Positions 1 through 5,420 are shown, counted from the first letter of the stretch. The stretch is 5,575 nucleotides of DNA from Candidatus Aciduliprofundum sp. JdFR-45 (GCA_002011395.1 MTNG01000129.1:1-5575); one strand, 5' to 3'. A program made the numbers and translations. The notes: a model not told the origin generated them from the letters alone.

Positions 1-596
1 TCTATGCCCAGGTGTATCTGGTACTCCAGCCCGGAGACGCGGACCTTCCTGAGTTTTATTATGCCGTCCACCATGAACTCCTCGTCCGTGAAGGCGTCGC
101 TCTTCGTCTCCTGAATCACGAAGGCCGTTATGTCCATGTCCCTGAGGAACTCGAAGAGGTCAAACAGGTCCTTCCTCTTGTTCTCCACCCCCGCCAGCAC
201 CTCCAGCACCGCGAGGGAATCCAGCGCCAGCAACTCGTAGGGCTCGTGTTCCCAGAGACTCCGGATGGCGTTCTTTATGATGGTCATCCAGTCCTTGGCG
301 TGGCTGAGCGCCTTCTTGCGCATGGTCGCCATGTCCATTATGGTGACCCTGTTCCTCACGGGGGAGTAGAGAAAGCCCATGCTCTCAAACTGCTTCAGCA
401 AACTGCCGCTCCTCTGCTCCAAACTTATGTACAGCGACTTCCTGTTCGCGTGGATGGCGTTCTTGTAAATCAGCGAGTACACCAGCGAACTCTTGTAGGT
501 GCCGGGCGGTCCCTCAACCAGAATGACCGAGTGCTTCGGTATCCCGCCGTCCAGCGCCTTGTCAAGCCGGGGTATATACGTCTTTATCTTCTCCAT
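1..596 (-). CDS. KaiC/RAD55-like RecA-superfamily ATPase, partial (C-terminus off left edge)
   Basis: The first 198 codons of a minus-strand gene are present; the reading frame is open to the window edge. The layout fits a single-domain KaiC/GvpD/RAD55-type ATPase: an N-terminal stretch ending in a hydrophobic strand, Walker A GPPGTYKSS (residues 29-37), a YISLEQ segment (56-61) whose Glu60 sits where KaiC has its catalytic glutamate, and Walker B-like LLALDS (122-127). A late strand-rich segment, DGIIKLRKVRVSGLEYQIHL (178-197), is typical just before the C-terminal part of these proteins. The Walker A Gly before the Lys is replaced by Tyr34. Such proteins bind ATP and often form rings or signalling modules in archaea; the actual partner or role cannot be seen here. 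The ATG at 596 is chosen because GGTGGGAT lies just upstream (601-608) and the protein begins at the expected distance from Walker A. Family call is firm, biological role unknown. Confidence 0.85.
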   Translation of the reverse strand, partial: MEKIKTYIPRLDKALDGGIPKHSVILVEGPPGTYKSSLVYSLIYKNAIHANRKSLYISLEQRSGSLLKQFESMGFLYSPVRNRVTIMDMATMRKKALSHAKDWMTIIKNAIRSLWEHEPYELLALDSLAVLEVLAGVENKRKDLFDLFEFLRDMDITAFVIQETKSDAFTDEEFMVDGIIKLRKVRVSGLEYQIHLGI

Positions 597-631
597 GGCA
601 ATCCCACCGGGTGATATAATGCACAAAGCGG

Positions 632-646
632 GTAATTAACTTTTTC
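632..646 (-). promoter_or_regulatory. Proximal BRE/TATA-like element for the KaiC-like gene
   Basis: On the minus strand this reads GAAAAAGTTAATTAC, an A-rich BRE-like stretch followed by TTAATTA (633-639). A TATA centre near 636 predicts a start of transcription near 610. That gives a leader of about 14 bases containing the GGTGGGAT ribosome-binding sequence at 601-608. This is an inference from spacing; a stronger-looking element lies further upstream at 745-758. Confidence 0.4.
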
Positions 647-728
647 AGGTGAGGGAAAAAGGGGAGGAGGGGCGTCATCGTGATGTGTGATTCAGTGATT
701 TTCTCACTTCGCTGCCCGACTATTACAT

Positions 729-744
729 CCTAATACGTGTTAGG
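729..744. promoter_or_regulatory. Near-palindrome, candidate operator in the divergent promoter region
   Basis: CCTAATACGTGTTAGG is a 16-base inverted repeat in which 7 of 8 pairs are complementary. It directly abuts the TATTTAAATG element at 745-754 and lies between that element and the transcription start it would set on the minus strand (about 723). This is a usual place for an archaeal repressor to bind. No regulator is encoded nearby, so the operator call rests on symmetry and position only. Confidence 0.35.
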
Positions 745-758
745 TATTTAAATGTTTC
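745..758 (-). promoter_or_regulatory. Distal BRE/TATA promoter pointing toward the KaiC-like gene
   Basis: The minus strand reads GAAAC then ATTTAAATA, close to the archaeal BRE plus TATA-box consensus. Transcription would start near 723 and give a leader of roughly 127 bases before the ATG at 596. The leader carries a polypyrimidine tract (complement of the purine run 651-672). The core ATTTAAAT (746-753) is itself palindromic, so plus-strand use toward pcm cannot be excluded, but the plus-strand side lacks an equally good BRE. Confidence 0.45.
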
Positions 759-795
759 TCCACCGGTTGTATTTGTGTGCAATTTGAGGGATGGG

Positions 796-803
796 TTTAT
801 ATA
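796..803 (+). promoter_or_regulatory. TATA element upstream of pcm (alternative, gives a short leader)
   Basis: TTTATATA is a good archaeal TATA sequence. Initiation about 26 bases downstream would be near 826, giving a leader of about 29 bases for pcm. The leader holds only a weak Shine-Dalgarno-like GGTAGGT (835-841), 13 bases before the GTG. It competes with the element at 825-832 as the working promoter. Confidence 0.4.
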
Positions 804-824
804 GCATGGACTGTGAGCAGGACG

Positions 825-832
825 TATATATA
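825..832 (+). promoter_or_regulatory. TATA element 27 bases before the pcm start codon
   Basis: TATATATA is centred about 27 bases before the GTG at 855, the spacing expected if transcription begins at or next to the start codon (leaderless mRNA). The absence of a well-placed Shine-Dalgarno sequence before the GTG agrees with this. Mapping of the 5' end would decide between this element and the one at 796-803. Confidence 0.4.
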
Positions 833-854
833 CCGGTAGGTAAATGCTGCCAGA

Positions 855-1496
855 GTGCAGAACCTTGAGAGCATGGTGAGACGACTCGTTTCCATCGGCT
901 ACATCAAAAGCGAGCGGGTGAAGAGGTGCATGCTCGCCGTTGACCGCGCACGGTTTGTGCCGGAGCGTTGCAGGTGGGAGGCCTACCTGGACAGACCACT
1001 TCCCCTCATGTGCGGTCAGACGATAAGCGCCCCCCACATGGTGGCCCTCATGCTGGAACTCCTGGACGTTGAGTATGGAATGAAGGTGCTTGAGATAGGC
1101 ACGGGCAGCGGATACCACGCCTGCCTCCTCGCGTGCCTCGTTGGAGACGGGGGCAGAGTGGTCACCGTGGAGAGGATACCCGAGGTTCACGAGTACGCCG
1201 TTGAGCGGCTGAAGAGATGTCCACACTCCGACCGCATACGGGCCGTGCTGGGCGATGGCTCCCTCGGGTTCAAAGAGGAGGCACCATACGACAGAATACT
1301 CGTCACGTGCGGCGCGCCCGACGTTCCGCCACCGCTCCTCGAACAGCTCGCCGATGATGGTCTCATGGTCATTCCCGTAGGTGGAACATTCTTTCAGGAG
1401 CTCATAAGGGTTAGAAAGAAGGGCAAGAAAATCAGAAAGGAGAGGTTCGGGGACGTGGCCTTTGTCCCCATGATGGGCAAGTACGGCTGGAGATGA
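855..1496 (+). CDS. pcm: Protein-L-isoaspartate O-methyltransferase
   Basis: Repairs aged proteins by transferring a methyl group from S-adenosylmethionine to the carboxyl of L-isoaspartyl residues, a cytoplasmic function. The 213-residue product has the family's usual length and motif order: GQTISAPHMVA (54-64) of the substrate-binding region, SAM motif I VLEIGTGSGYHA (78-89), an acidic post-I strand VVTVER (102-107), YDRILVTCGAPDVPPPLLEQL-type motif II (145-165), LMVIPVG (170-176), and a C-terminal VAFVPMMGKYGWR much like other archaeal Pcm proteins. The start is taken as GTG at 855 because a stop (837-839) lies just upstream in frame and a TATA box fits it; the in-frame ATG at 873 is an alternative that loses six residues and no motif. 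The C-terminus is Lys-rich (188-196). It is divergent from the KaiC-like gene and convergent on the small gene at 1501-1731, four bases away. Confidence 0.96.
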   Translation: MQNLESMVRRLVSIGYIKSERVKRCMLAVDRARFVPERCRWEAYLDRPLPLMCGQTISAPHMVALMLELLDVEYGMKVLEIGTGSGYHACLLACLVGDGGRVVTVERIPEVHEYAVERLKRCPHSDRIRAVLGDGSLGFKEEAPYDRILVTCGAPDVPPPLLEQLADDGLMVIPVGGTFFQELIRVRKKGKKIRKERFGDVAFVPMMGKYGWR

Positions 1497-1513
1497 GGGA
1501 TCAAACGCCCTCA
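1494..1513. terminator. Small perfect hairpin spanning the two convergent stop codons
   Basis: TGAGGG (1494-1499) and CCCTCA (1508-1513) form a six-pair perfect stem with an 8-base loop. The pcm stop codon lies in the left arm and the opposite gene's stop codon in the loop. The structure forms in RNA from either strand. No T-run follows directly on either side, so a terminator role is uncertain; it could also be an mRNA 3'-end structure. Confidence 0.35.
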
Positions 1514-1731
1514 AGCATCCTCTCCAGTTTTCTGATGGACTCCTCATCGCCCCTCTCCCGAAGCCGCATCACGAGGTAGCGCGCCACGTCTATATCCACG
1601 ACTATCATCCTGCCGAAGACCTCCGATTCAAAGGCCCACGGGAACTCCCTGCGCAGGAGTTCCATGTTGACCCTGTCCGGGCGGCGCACCGACGCGAGAT
1701 ATAGACGCTCAGCCAAATTTTCCAATTCCAT
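1501..1731 (-). CDS. Small conserved-looking hypothetical protein, translationally linked to dph2
   Basis: I do not recognise this 76-residue protein. It is mostly charged and probably helical: an amphipathic N-terminal segment (ENLAERLYLASVRR, 3-16), a central EFPWAFESEVFGRMIVVDIDVARYLV stretch (29-54) with a likely beta strand, and an Arg/Glu-rich C-terminal helix (55-74). No signal peptide, membrane segment or Cys pair is present. The start is placed at the ATG at 1731 because GGAGGAG (1734-1740) sits 2 bases upstream; upstream ATGs at 1749 and 1758 in frame lack that signal. The gene overlaps the last 23 bases of dph2 in another frame, so it is almost certainly co-transcribed and translationally coupled with it. 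Real-gene status is supported by the ribosome site, the overlap and protein-like composition; function is unknown. Confidence 0.7.
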   Translation of the reverse strand: MELENLAERLYLASVRRPDRVNMELLRREFPWAFESEVFGRMIVVDIDVARYLVMRLRERGDEESIRKLERMLEGV

Positions 1732-2725
1732 CACTCCTCCATATCTCATCCATGGCATAGTCCTCCCACCTTCTTAACTTTAACGCCATCTCCAGTTCAA
1801 TGGGGGTTATCACGGGTTTGTGAAACAGACGCCAGTCCTCAATTGCGATGCGGGGGCATGCCGTGTTCACGTAGACGTCCACATCGAACGCCCTCAGGGT
1901 CTGACCGCTGAGTATGTCGGCGGATATCAGGTAGCCGCGCTTCCCCGCGCTCTTTATTACCTCCAGGCAGTAGAGGGCGAGGCGTATCCGTGTCTGGCCG
2001 GGCTTAAGCCCCACGAGTATTCCGAACTCATCCGCCTCCTCCGCCTTCGCTATGGCCCCGAACCGCTGGCGAAGGAGGCGTTCGCCGTAATCGCTCACGT
2101 CCTCCACCGAGCCGGAAATGGGGTCCAGGGCATACGTCCTCTTGCCGGTGGAGAGGTAGACGCCCACGGCGTGGAAGCGCCCGGAGGAGAGCACGAGGAA
2201 CGCCTCCACATCCTTCGCCACGCTCCTCGCGGCCGAGAAATCGCAGCCGAGAACCTGTCCGGGGTAGGCCAACCGGTGATCACCCTCGCCGATTACCGCC
2301 TCTATGCCCGCACTTTCTAGCCATTCTTTAGCTGTCTCCAGCAGGTGGATATGCTGCGCCGTGGCGAGGAGCCCAACCTTCTCCTCCCGCGATATCAGAA
2401 GATAGGAGTTCAGGGCCCTTTCCACGGACGCCTCGGAGAGGACCTCCACGAAGAGCACGCGCGAGCCGTAATCCAGATTCGGCATCGGGCTGTGGCCGAA
2501 CTGAAGTATGACATCAGGCCTTAGGGTCCAGAGGGACAGGGGGACATCGCACGCGCCGAAGCAAGGGTCTCCCTGAAATATGAGTTCGTAGTCGCCGAGG
2601 TGTTTCTCAACCTCCCGGAAGTACATTTTGAGGCCATCGGGTAGCTGAACAAGCACACGCCTCGCTCCGAGTTCGCGAAGTTTCGCCCTTACGCCCTCCC
2701 AGTCCACGGAGTACGGGAGTTCCAT
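1709..2725 (-). CDS. dph2: Diphthamide biosynthesis protein Dph2 (2-(3-amino-3-carboxypropyl)histidine synthase)
   Basis: Performs the first step of diphthamide formation, moving the 3-amino-3-carboxypropyl group of S-adenosylmethionine to the target histidine of elongation factor 2. Archaeal Dph2 acts as a homodimer with a [4Fe-4S] cluster and non-classical radical-SAM chemistry. The 338-residue product carries the three cluster cysteines at family positions: Cys59 in FGACD, Cys161 in GQVLGCDFS, and Cys290 in NTACPR. TAQHIH (122-127), GEGDHRLAYPGQ (146-157) and KPVITPIE (303-310) are also family signatures. An extra Cys55 (GDPCFGAC) sits near the first ligand. The start is the ATG at 2725, where similarity to the family begins; the 55 codons that are open upstream are read across the end of the preceding gene and are Pro-rich and unlike Dph2. 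There is no Shine-Dalgarno sequence, but a TATA box is well spaced for a leaderless message. The 3' end overlaps a small gene. Confidence 0.96.
   Translation of the reverse strand: MELPYSVDWEGVRAKLRELGARRVLVQLPDGLKMYFREVEKHLGDYELIFQGDPCFGACDVPLSLWTLRPDVILQFGHSPMPNLDYGSRVLFVEVLSEASVERALNSYLLISREEKVGLLATAQHIHLLETAKEWLESAGIEAVIGEGDHRLAYPGQVLGCDFSAARSVAKDVEAFLVLSSGRFHAVGVYLSTGKRTYALDPISGSVEDVSDYGERLLRQRFGAIAKAEEADEFGILVGLKPGQTRIRLALYCLEVIKSAGKRGYLISADILSGQTLRAFDVDVYVNTACPRIAIEDWRLFHKPVITPIELEMALKLRRWEDYAMDEIWRSDGIGKFG
1732..1740 (-). promoter_or_regulatory. Shine-Dalgarno site that sets the start of the small gene after dph2
   Basis: GGAGGAGTG on the minus strand lies inside the dph2 coding region directly before the ATG at 1731. 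It resembles the GGAGGTG anti-16S sequence and favours this ATG over two in-frame upstream ATGs (1749, 1758). It implies that ribosomes reinitiate on this gene while finishing dph2. Confidence 0.65.
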
Positions 2726-2747
2726 GTTTGAACCATGGCACTCATGT

Positions 2748-2762
2748 GGGATAAAGGTTTCA
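2748..2762 (-). promoter_or_regulatory. dph2 promoter overlapping the upstream gene's stop codon
   Basis: The minus strand reads TGAAACCTTTATCCC. GAAAC resembles a BRE and CTTTATCC a TATA box centred about 27 bases before the dph2 ATG at 2725, predicting a leaderless message. The TGA stop codon of the 541-residue gene (2760-2762) is the start of this element, so promoter and coding end share bases. No T-rich terminator is seen between the genes, so read-through from the surface operon is also possible. Confidence 0.5.
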
Positions 2763-4385
2763 GGAGGGGTTCTCCCCGGTGGGCCATGCGGATACGGGTG
2801 TCGGTGGCGCGATGGGCTGACCGGGAGGGATGGGCGAGCCCCCAGCGCCTCCGTCTCCGCTCCCGGCGTCCACAACGACTGTTTTCTCAAGGACGGGACT
2901 TAGATGAAGGGTGCCGTCTCTGTACCCGTAAGCGTAGACCTCCATGGTATATGTGCCCTCCCTCTCCCACGCGTGCTCTCTGGTGACAGCCATGTGCTCG
3001 GGGACATCCTTCACCTCCGTTATGTGGCCATCTCCCCAGTGTATGACATAGTTCACATCGCCGTCAAAGGGAGACGAAGGGACGGAGAATGTGAAAGCGT
3101 AGCTCACGTTGGGGTCATAGTCGGGGAAGGCCGATGCATGCGGTCTGGGGAGGCCAAATCTCTCAGTCGTATTCCTGCGCAACCTCAATTCAGCGGTGAC
3201 AGTCTCCACTCTTTTGAAACCGTCGTCTGCCTCGTAGGGGCCGGGATTCAGACTGACCTCCGCCGTGATGGGTAGGGTTAGCCTGTTCCCCTCGCCTATG
3301 CCCCAGTTCCACACGCCAACATCAACAACAGCAGTTATGTGGGTGGCCACAACCCACCTCTTATAGTGCCAGAAGAAATCGGGGTAGGCGTCATCCGTAC
3401 AGTCCCTCCTGTCCTCCACGTCGCTTTTCTTCAAGGGTTTAGGGAAATGCCACACACCCCTGGCCACGAGCTTATCCGGCTTTGTGTTGTCCCCGTTGGA
3501 CCACTCGGTGCTCTTCTCCATGAGGCTTTTCACATCATCGTAGCTTATTGAATTGCACATGGAGTAGATGAGAGACAGATAACCGAGACCACAGGACACC
3601 AGTGAAAGGGGGAGACCTATTGGGGGAAACACCAGGGCCATCACGCCCAGACCAAGCCCGGCCCCGCTCATGGCCAGGGAAACCATGTTTGCCGTGTTCC
3701 TGTCATCAACCCATCTCTTCACATACGCATCCCTCCACCTGAGCCACGCGAGGTATGAATCCTTCACGATGTACGCGTTCTCCGTCACAAACTGCGATTT
3801 CTCCGCCTTGTCACGCATTCTCTCTTCAAATGTACTGCCCTCAACGTGACCGTTCATAACCCATCTGCCTGACCAGTAGGCATGGCTCGCCCCGATCCAT
3901 TTTACTGATATATCCCAATTGTTTCCATAGGGGTCATAATACTGGGAAGCATCCATTTTCAACTTCACTTCATCTATCCAGTAAGACTGTGTGCTCAGGG
4001 TGAGGGAATGGGTGTACCTCACGGAGGGTCTGGAGGCATAGTAGTTCCCGGCATCGTAGTACGCCAGCACGTTGACGAGAAAACGTCGTGTCTGCCTGCC
4101 TATGTGCGGTACCCCGTAGCTGTCGTGCTGCGGCAGCGGCGTTATTGTCAGAACGATCCGACCTGCAAGCCGTGACTCTCCGCTCCAGTTAAACCATATA
4201 TCCTTCACGCGAACAACAGTGTACTTCTCAGCGTACTTCATATACCAGTCCAGGGGCAGACCCTCCGGTGGATGGTACAACCACCTGTGAACATCCGATG
4301 GACCATCTGGAGGCTCCGCCGAGACAGAGCACGTGGTGAGGGACAGAAATATGAACGACAGGAATAAGGCACAACCCCTCCTCAT
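2760..4385 (-). CDS. Secreted 541-residue protein with internal hydrophobic hairpin and C-terminal PKD-like domain
   Basis: Function not recognised. Residues 1-23 form a signal peptide (MRRG, hydrophobic core, likely cut after VSA23; LTTC at 16-19 is a poor lipobox). A Tyr/Trp-rich, beta-prone region follows (about 30-190), then the motif FVTENAYIVKDSYL (199-212) shared with the upstream gene's product. Residues 234-277 are a Gly-rich hydrophobic hairpin with a PP turn at 254-255. A second beta-rich region (345-430) precedes a PKD-like domain (about 430-506) with HWGDG (449-453) and EREGTYTMEVYAY (474-486). It ends in a Gly/Pro-rich tail (507-541) with no C-terminal membrane anchor. Three N-glycosylation sequons are present (N66, N405, N426). 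The ATG at 4385 overlaps the upstream stop codon (ATGA) and follows a perfect GGAGGTGA at 4393-4400. It is likely a cell-surface or secreted partner of the upstream protein. Confidence 0.85.
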   Translation of the reverse strand: MRRGCALFLSFIFLSLTTCSVSAEPPDGPSDVHRWLYHPPEGLPLDWYMKYAEKYTVVRVKDIWFNWSGESRLAGRIVLTITPLPQHDSYGVPHIGRQTRRFLVNVLAYYDAGNYYASRPSVRYTHSLTLSTQSYWIDEVKLKMDASQYYDPYGNNWDISVKWIGASHAYWSGRWVMNGHVEGSTFEERMRDKAEKSQFVTENAYIVKDSYLAWLRWRDAYVKRWVDDRNTANMVSLAMSGAGLGLGVMALVFPPIGLPLSLVSCGLGYLSLIYSMCNSISYDDVKSLMEKSTEWSNGDNTKPDKLVARGVWHFPKPLKKSDVEDRRDCTDDAYPDFFWHYKRWVVATHITAVVDVGVWNWGIGEGNRLTLPITAEVSLNPGPYEADDGFKRVETVTAELRLRRNTTERFGLPRPHASAFPDYDPNVSYAFTFSVPSSPFDGDVNYVIHWGDGHITEVKDVPEHMAVTREHAWEREGTYTMEVYAYGYRDGTLHLSPVLEKTVVVDAGSGDGGAGGSPIPPGQPIAPPTPVSAWPTGENPS

Positions 4386-5380
4386 GTAACTCTCACCTCC
4401 ACGGTCTTGATATAACTTAGATTTTTACCCTGCCGGTAGAAAACACACACCGTGTAATTTCCGGGCTCAGTCCATACATGCACCGGCTCACCGCCCCACG
4501 CCCCATCGCCCCAGAAAAAGTAGTATTCATCCACATCCCCAGCCGGGGTAACGTTCAGGTTAACCTCCCTCCCATGTTCTACGGCGTCAGGAACCTCAAC
4601 CTCAGGGGCTGGAAGGGCCCACGGAACGTCCCACCGGCTTATGTTGAACTGAACCCTGAAGGCTATCTGTGTGTTTCCGTCCACTATATTCCCCATCAAC
4701 CCCACGCTGAAGTTCACATAGCGCGGTTCATAGAAATCCCACGGGCCCATAATAGCTACTGACTGGCTATAGTTTATGGTGTTCAGGGCATCATTAAATA
4801 TCCATATATTATAGGCGTGCAATTGCCTGAGATACGTATCGCCATCTTGATATATATTTTCTTTGATAAATTTTCCATCACCATAGAGCGTCGTCCGTTT
4901 GAGATATGCACTCACATCGTTGTCCCACCATCCTCTCATCGCGCCCTCGTATGCCTCGGTGAGATTCACATACAGCATGAGAGATGAGAGACGTCCGCGG
5001 ACGCGAGTGTAGTTCGTCACAACCTCGCACCATAAAAGCGTTCTCATAACCTTCATCGGTGAGAACCTGACGCGCAGGTTTGCATAGGTCGTGCCGTCCA
5101 CCGTGATTGTTTCCTCAACCGTCACGTTGCGCATGTAGTCCCAGAGACGTATCCACCTGTGAGCCGCCTGTGAGAAGGTGTCCCCGGGTGTTACGCGGTC
5201 CTCAAAATAGTAATAGGCGTAGTCAGAGTCAACCGCGTGGTCAAACACCACATCCCTATAAACAGCGGGATACTCAATAACCTCGGGCGCTCCGTCAACG
5301 AGAAAACTGGCACCTAGGGTCACGCCCACGACGACCGCGGCCAGCCCCAGCGCTATAAAGGCAGAATTTTCACCCCTCAT
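4382..5380 (-). CDS. N-terminally anchored, sequon-rich surface protein with C-terminal PKD-like domain
   Basis: Function not recognised. Residues 8-28 form one hydrophobic segment (signal anchor or signal peptide) after a short MRGENS head; the rest should lie outside the cell. The ectodomain is beta-prone with a helical centre that includes FIKENIYQDGDTYL (171-184), the motif shared with the downstream gene's product. A PKD-like domain (about 262-332) contains FFWGDG (288-293), HVW (301-303) and PGNYTVCVFY (306-315), and the protein stops right after it. Nine N-x-S/T sequons (N85, N123, N139, N203, N223, N246, N276, N308, N320) suggest a heavily glycosylated surface protein. Only two Cys (118, 312) are present. 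The ATG at 5380 has no Shine-Dalgarno sequence before it but lies about 27 bases after a strong TATA box. It is first in an operon with the 541-residue gene, which overlaps it by four bases. Confidence 0.83.
   Translation of the reverse strand: MRGENSAFIALGLAAVVVGVTLGASFLVDGAPEVIEYPAVYRDVVFDHAVDSDYAYYYFEDRVTPGDTFSQAAHRWIRLWDYMRNVTVEETITVDGTTYANLRVRFSPMKVMRTLLWCEVVTNYTRVRGRLSSLMLYVNLTEAYEGAMRGWWDNDVSAYLKRTTLYGDGKFIKENIYQDGDTYLRQLHAYNIWIFNDALNTINYSQSVAIMGPWDFYEPRYVNFSVGLMGNIVDGNTQIAFRVQFNISRWDVPWALPAPEVEVPDAVEHGREVNLNVTPAGDVDEYYFFWGDGAWGGEPVHVWTEPGNYTVCVFYRQGKNLSYIKTVEVRVT
4393..4400 (-). promoter_or_regulatory. Perfect Shine-Dalgarno site for the 541-residue protein
   Basis: GGAGGTGA on the minus strand matches the archaeal anti-Shine-Dalgarno sequence completely and lies 7 bases before the ATG at 4385. 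It is embedded in the last codons of the upstream gene, which points to coupled translation of the pair and fixes the start of the second gene. Confidence 0.85.
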
Positions 5381-5402
5381 AGGGAGGCGAAAAAAAGACG
5401 CA

Positions 5403-5410
5403 ATATATAA
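5403..5410 (-). promoter_or_regulatory. TATA box of the surface-protein operon
   Basis: TTATATAT on the minus strand is centred about 27 bases before the ATG at 5380, with AT-rich DNA behind it. The bases between promoter and ATG (5381-5402) contain no Shine-Dalgarno match (minus strand reads CGCCTCCCT just before the ATG). The message is therefore probably leaderless. Confidence 0.6.
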
Positions 5411-5420
5411 GATTTATCGG

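Noticed and set aside
12..614. Open plus-strand frame of 200 codons
   Set aside because: It lies opposite the KaiC-like gene, whose minus-strand translation has clear Walker motifs. The plus-strand translation shows no domain and is rich in His, Leu and Arg as expected of an antisense shadow.
562..678. Minus-strand 38-codon frame starting at ATG 678 that overlaps the KaiC-like gene's start
   Set aside because: No ribosome site, begins inside a pyrimidine-rich promoter stretch, and runs out of frame into the start of the ATPase gene; it is probably chance.
723..1547. Minus-strand frame of 274 codons across pcm
   Set aside because: Antisense to pcm, which has every family motif on the plus strand; the minus translation is not protein-like and ends in intergenic promoter DNA.
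1732..1758. Earlier starts (1749, 1758) for the small gene after dph2
   Set aside because: They lack a ribosome site, while the ATG at 1731 has GGAGGAG directly upstream.
2726..2890. N-terminal extension of dph2 by 55 codons
   Set aside because: It reads through the 3' end of the 541-residue gene in another frame, is Pro/His/Arg-rich, and has no match to Dph2; the promoter is inside this region.
2904..3275. Plus-strand frames within the two surface-protein genes (also 1820-2320, 3339-3551 and 4478-4762)
   Set aside because: All are antisense to minus-strand genes supported by signal sequences, motifs and ribosome sites, and have no recognisable product.
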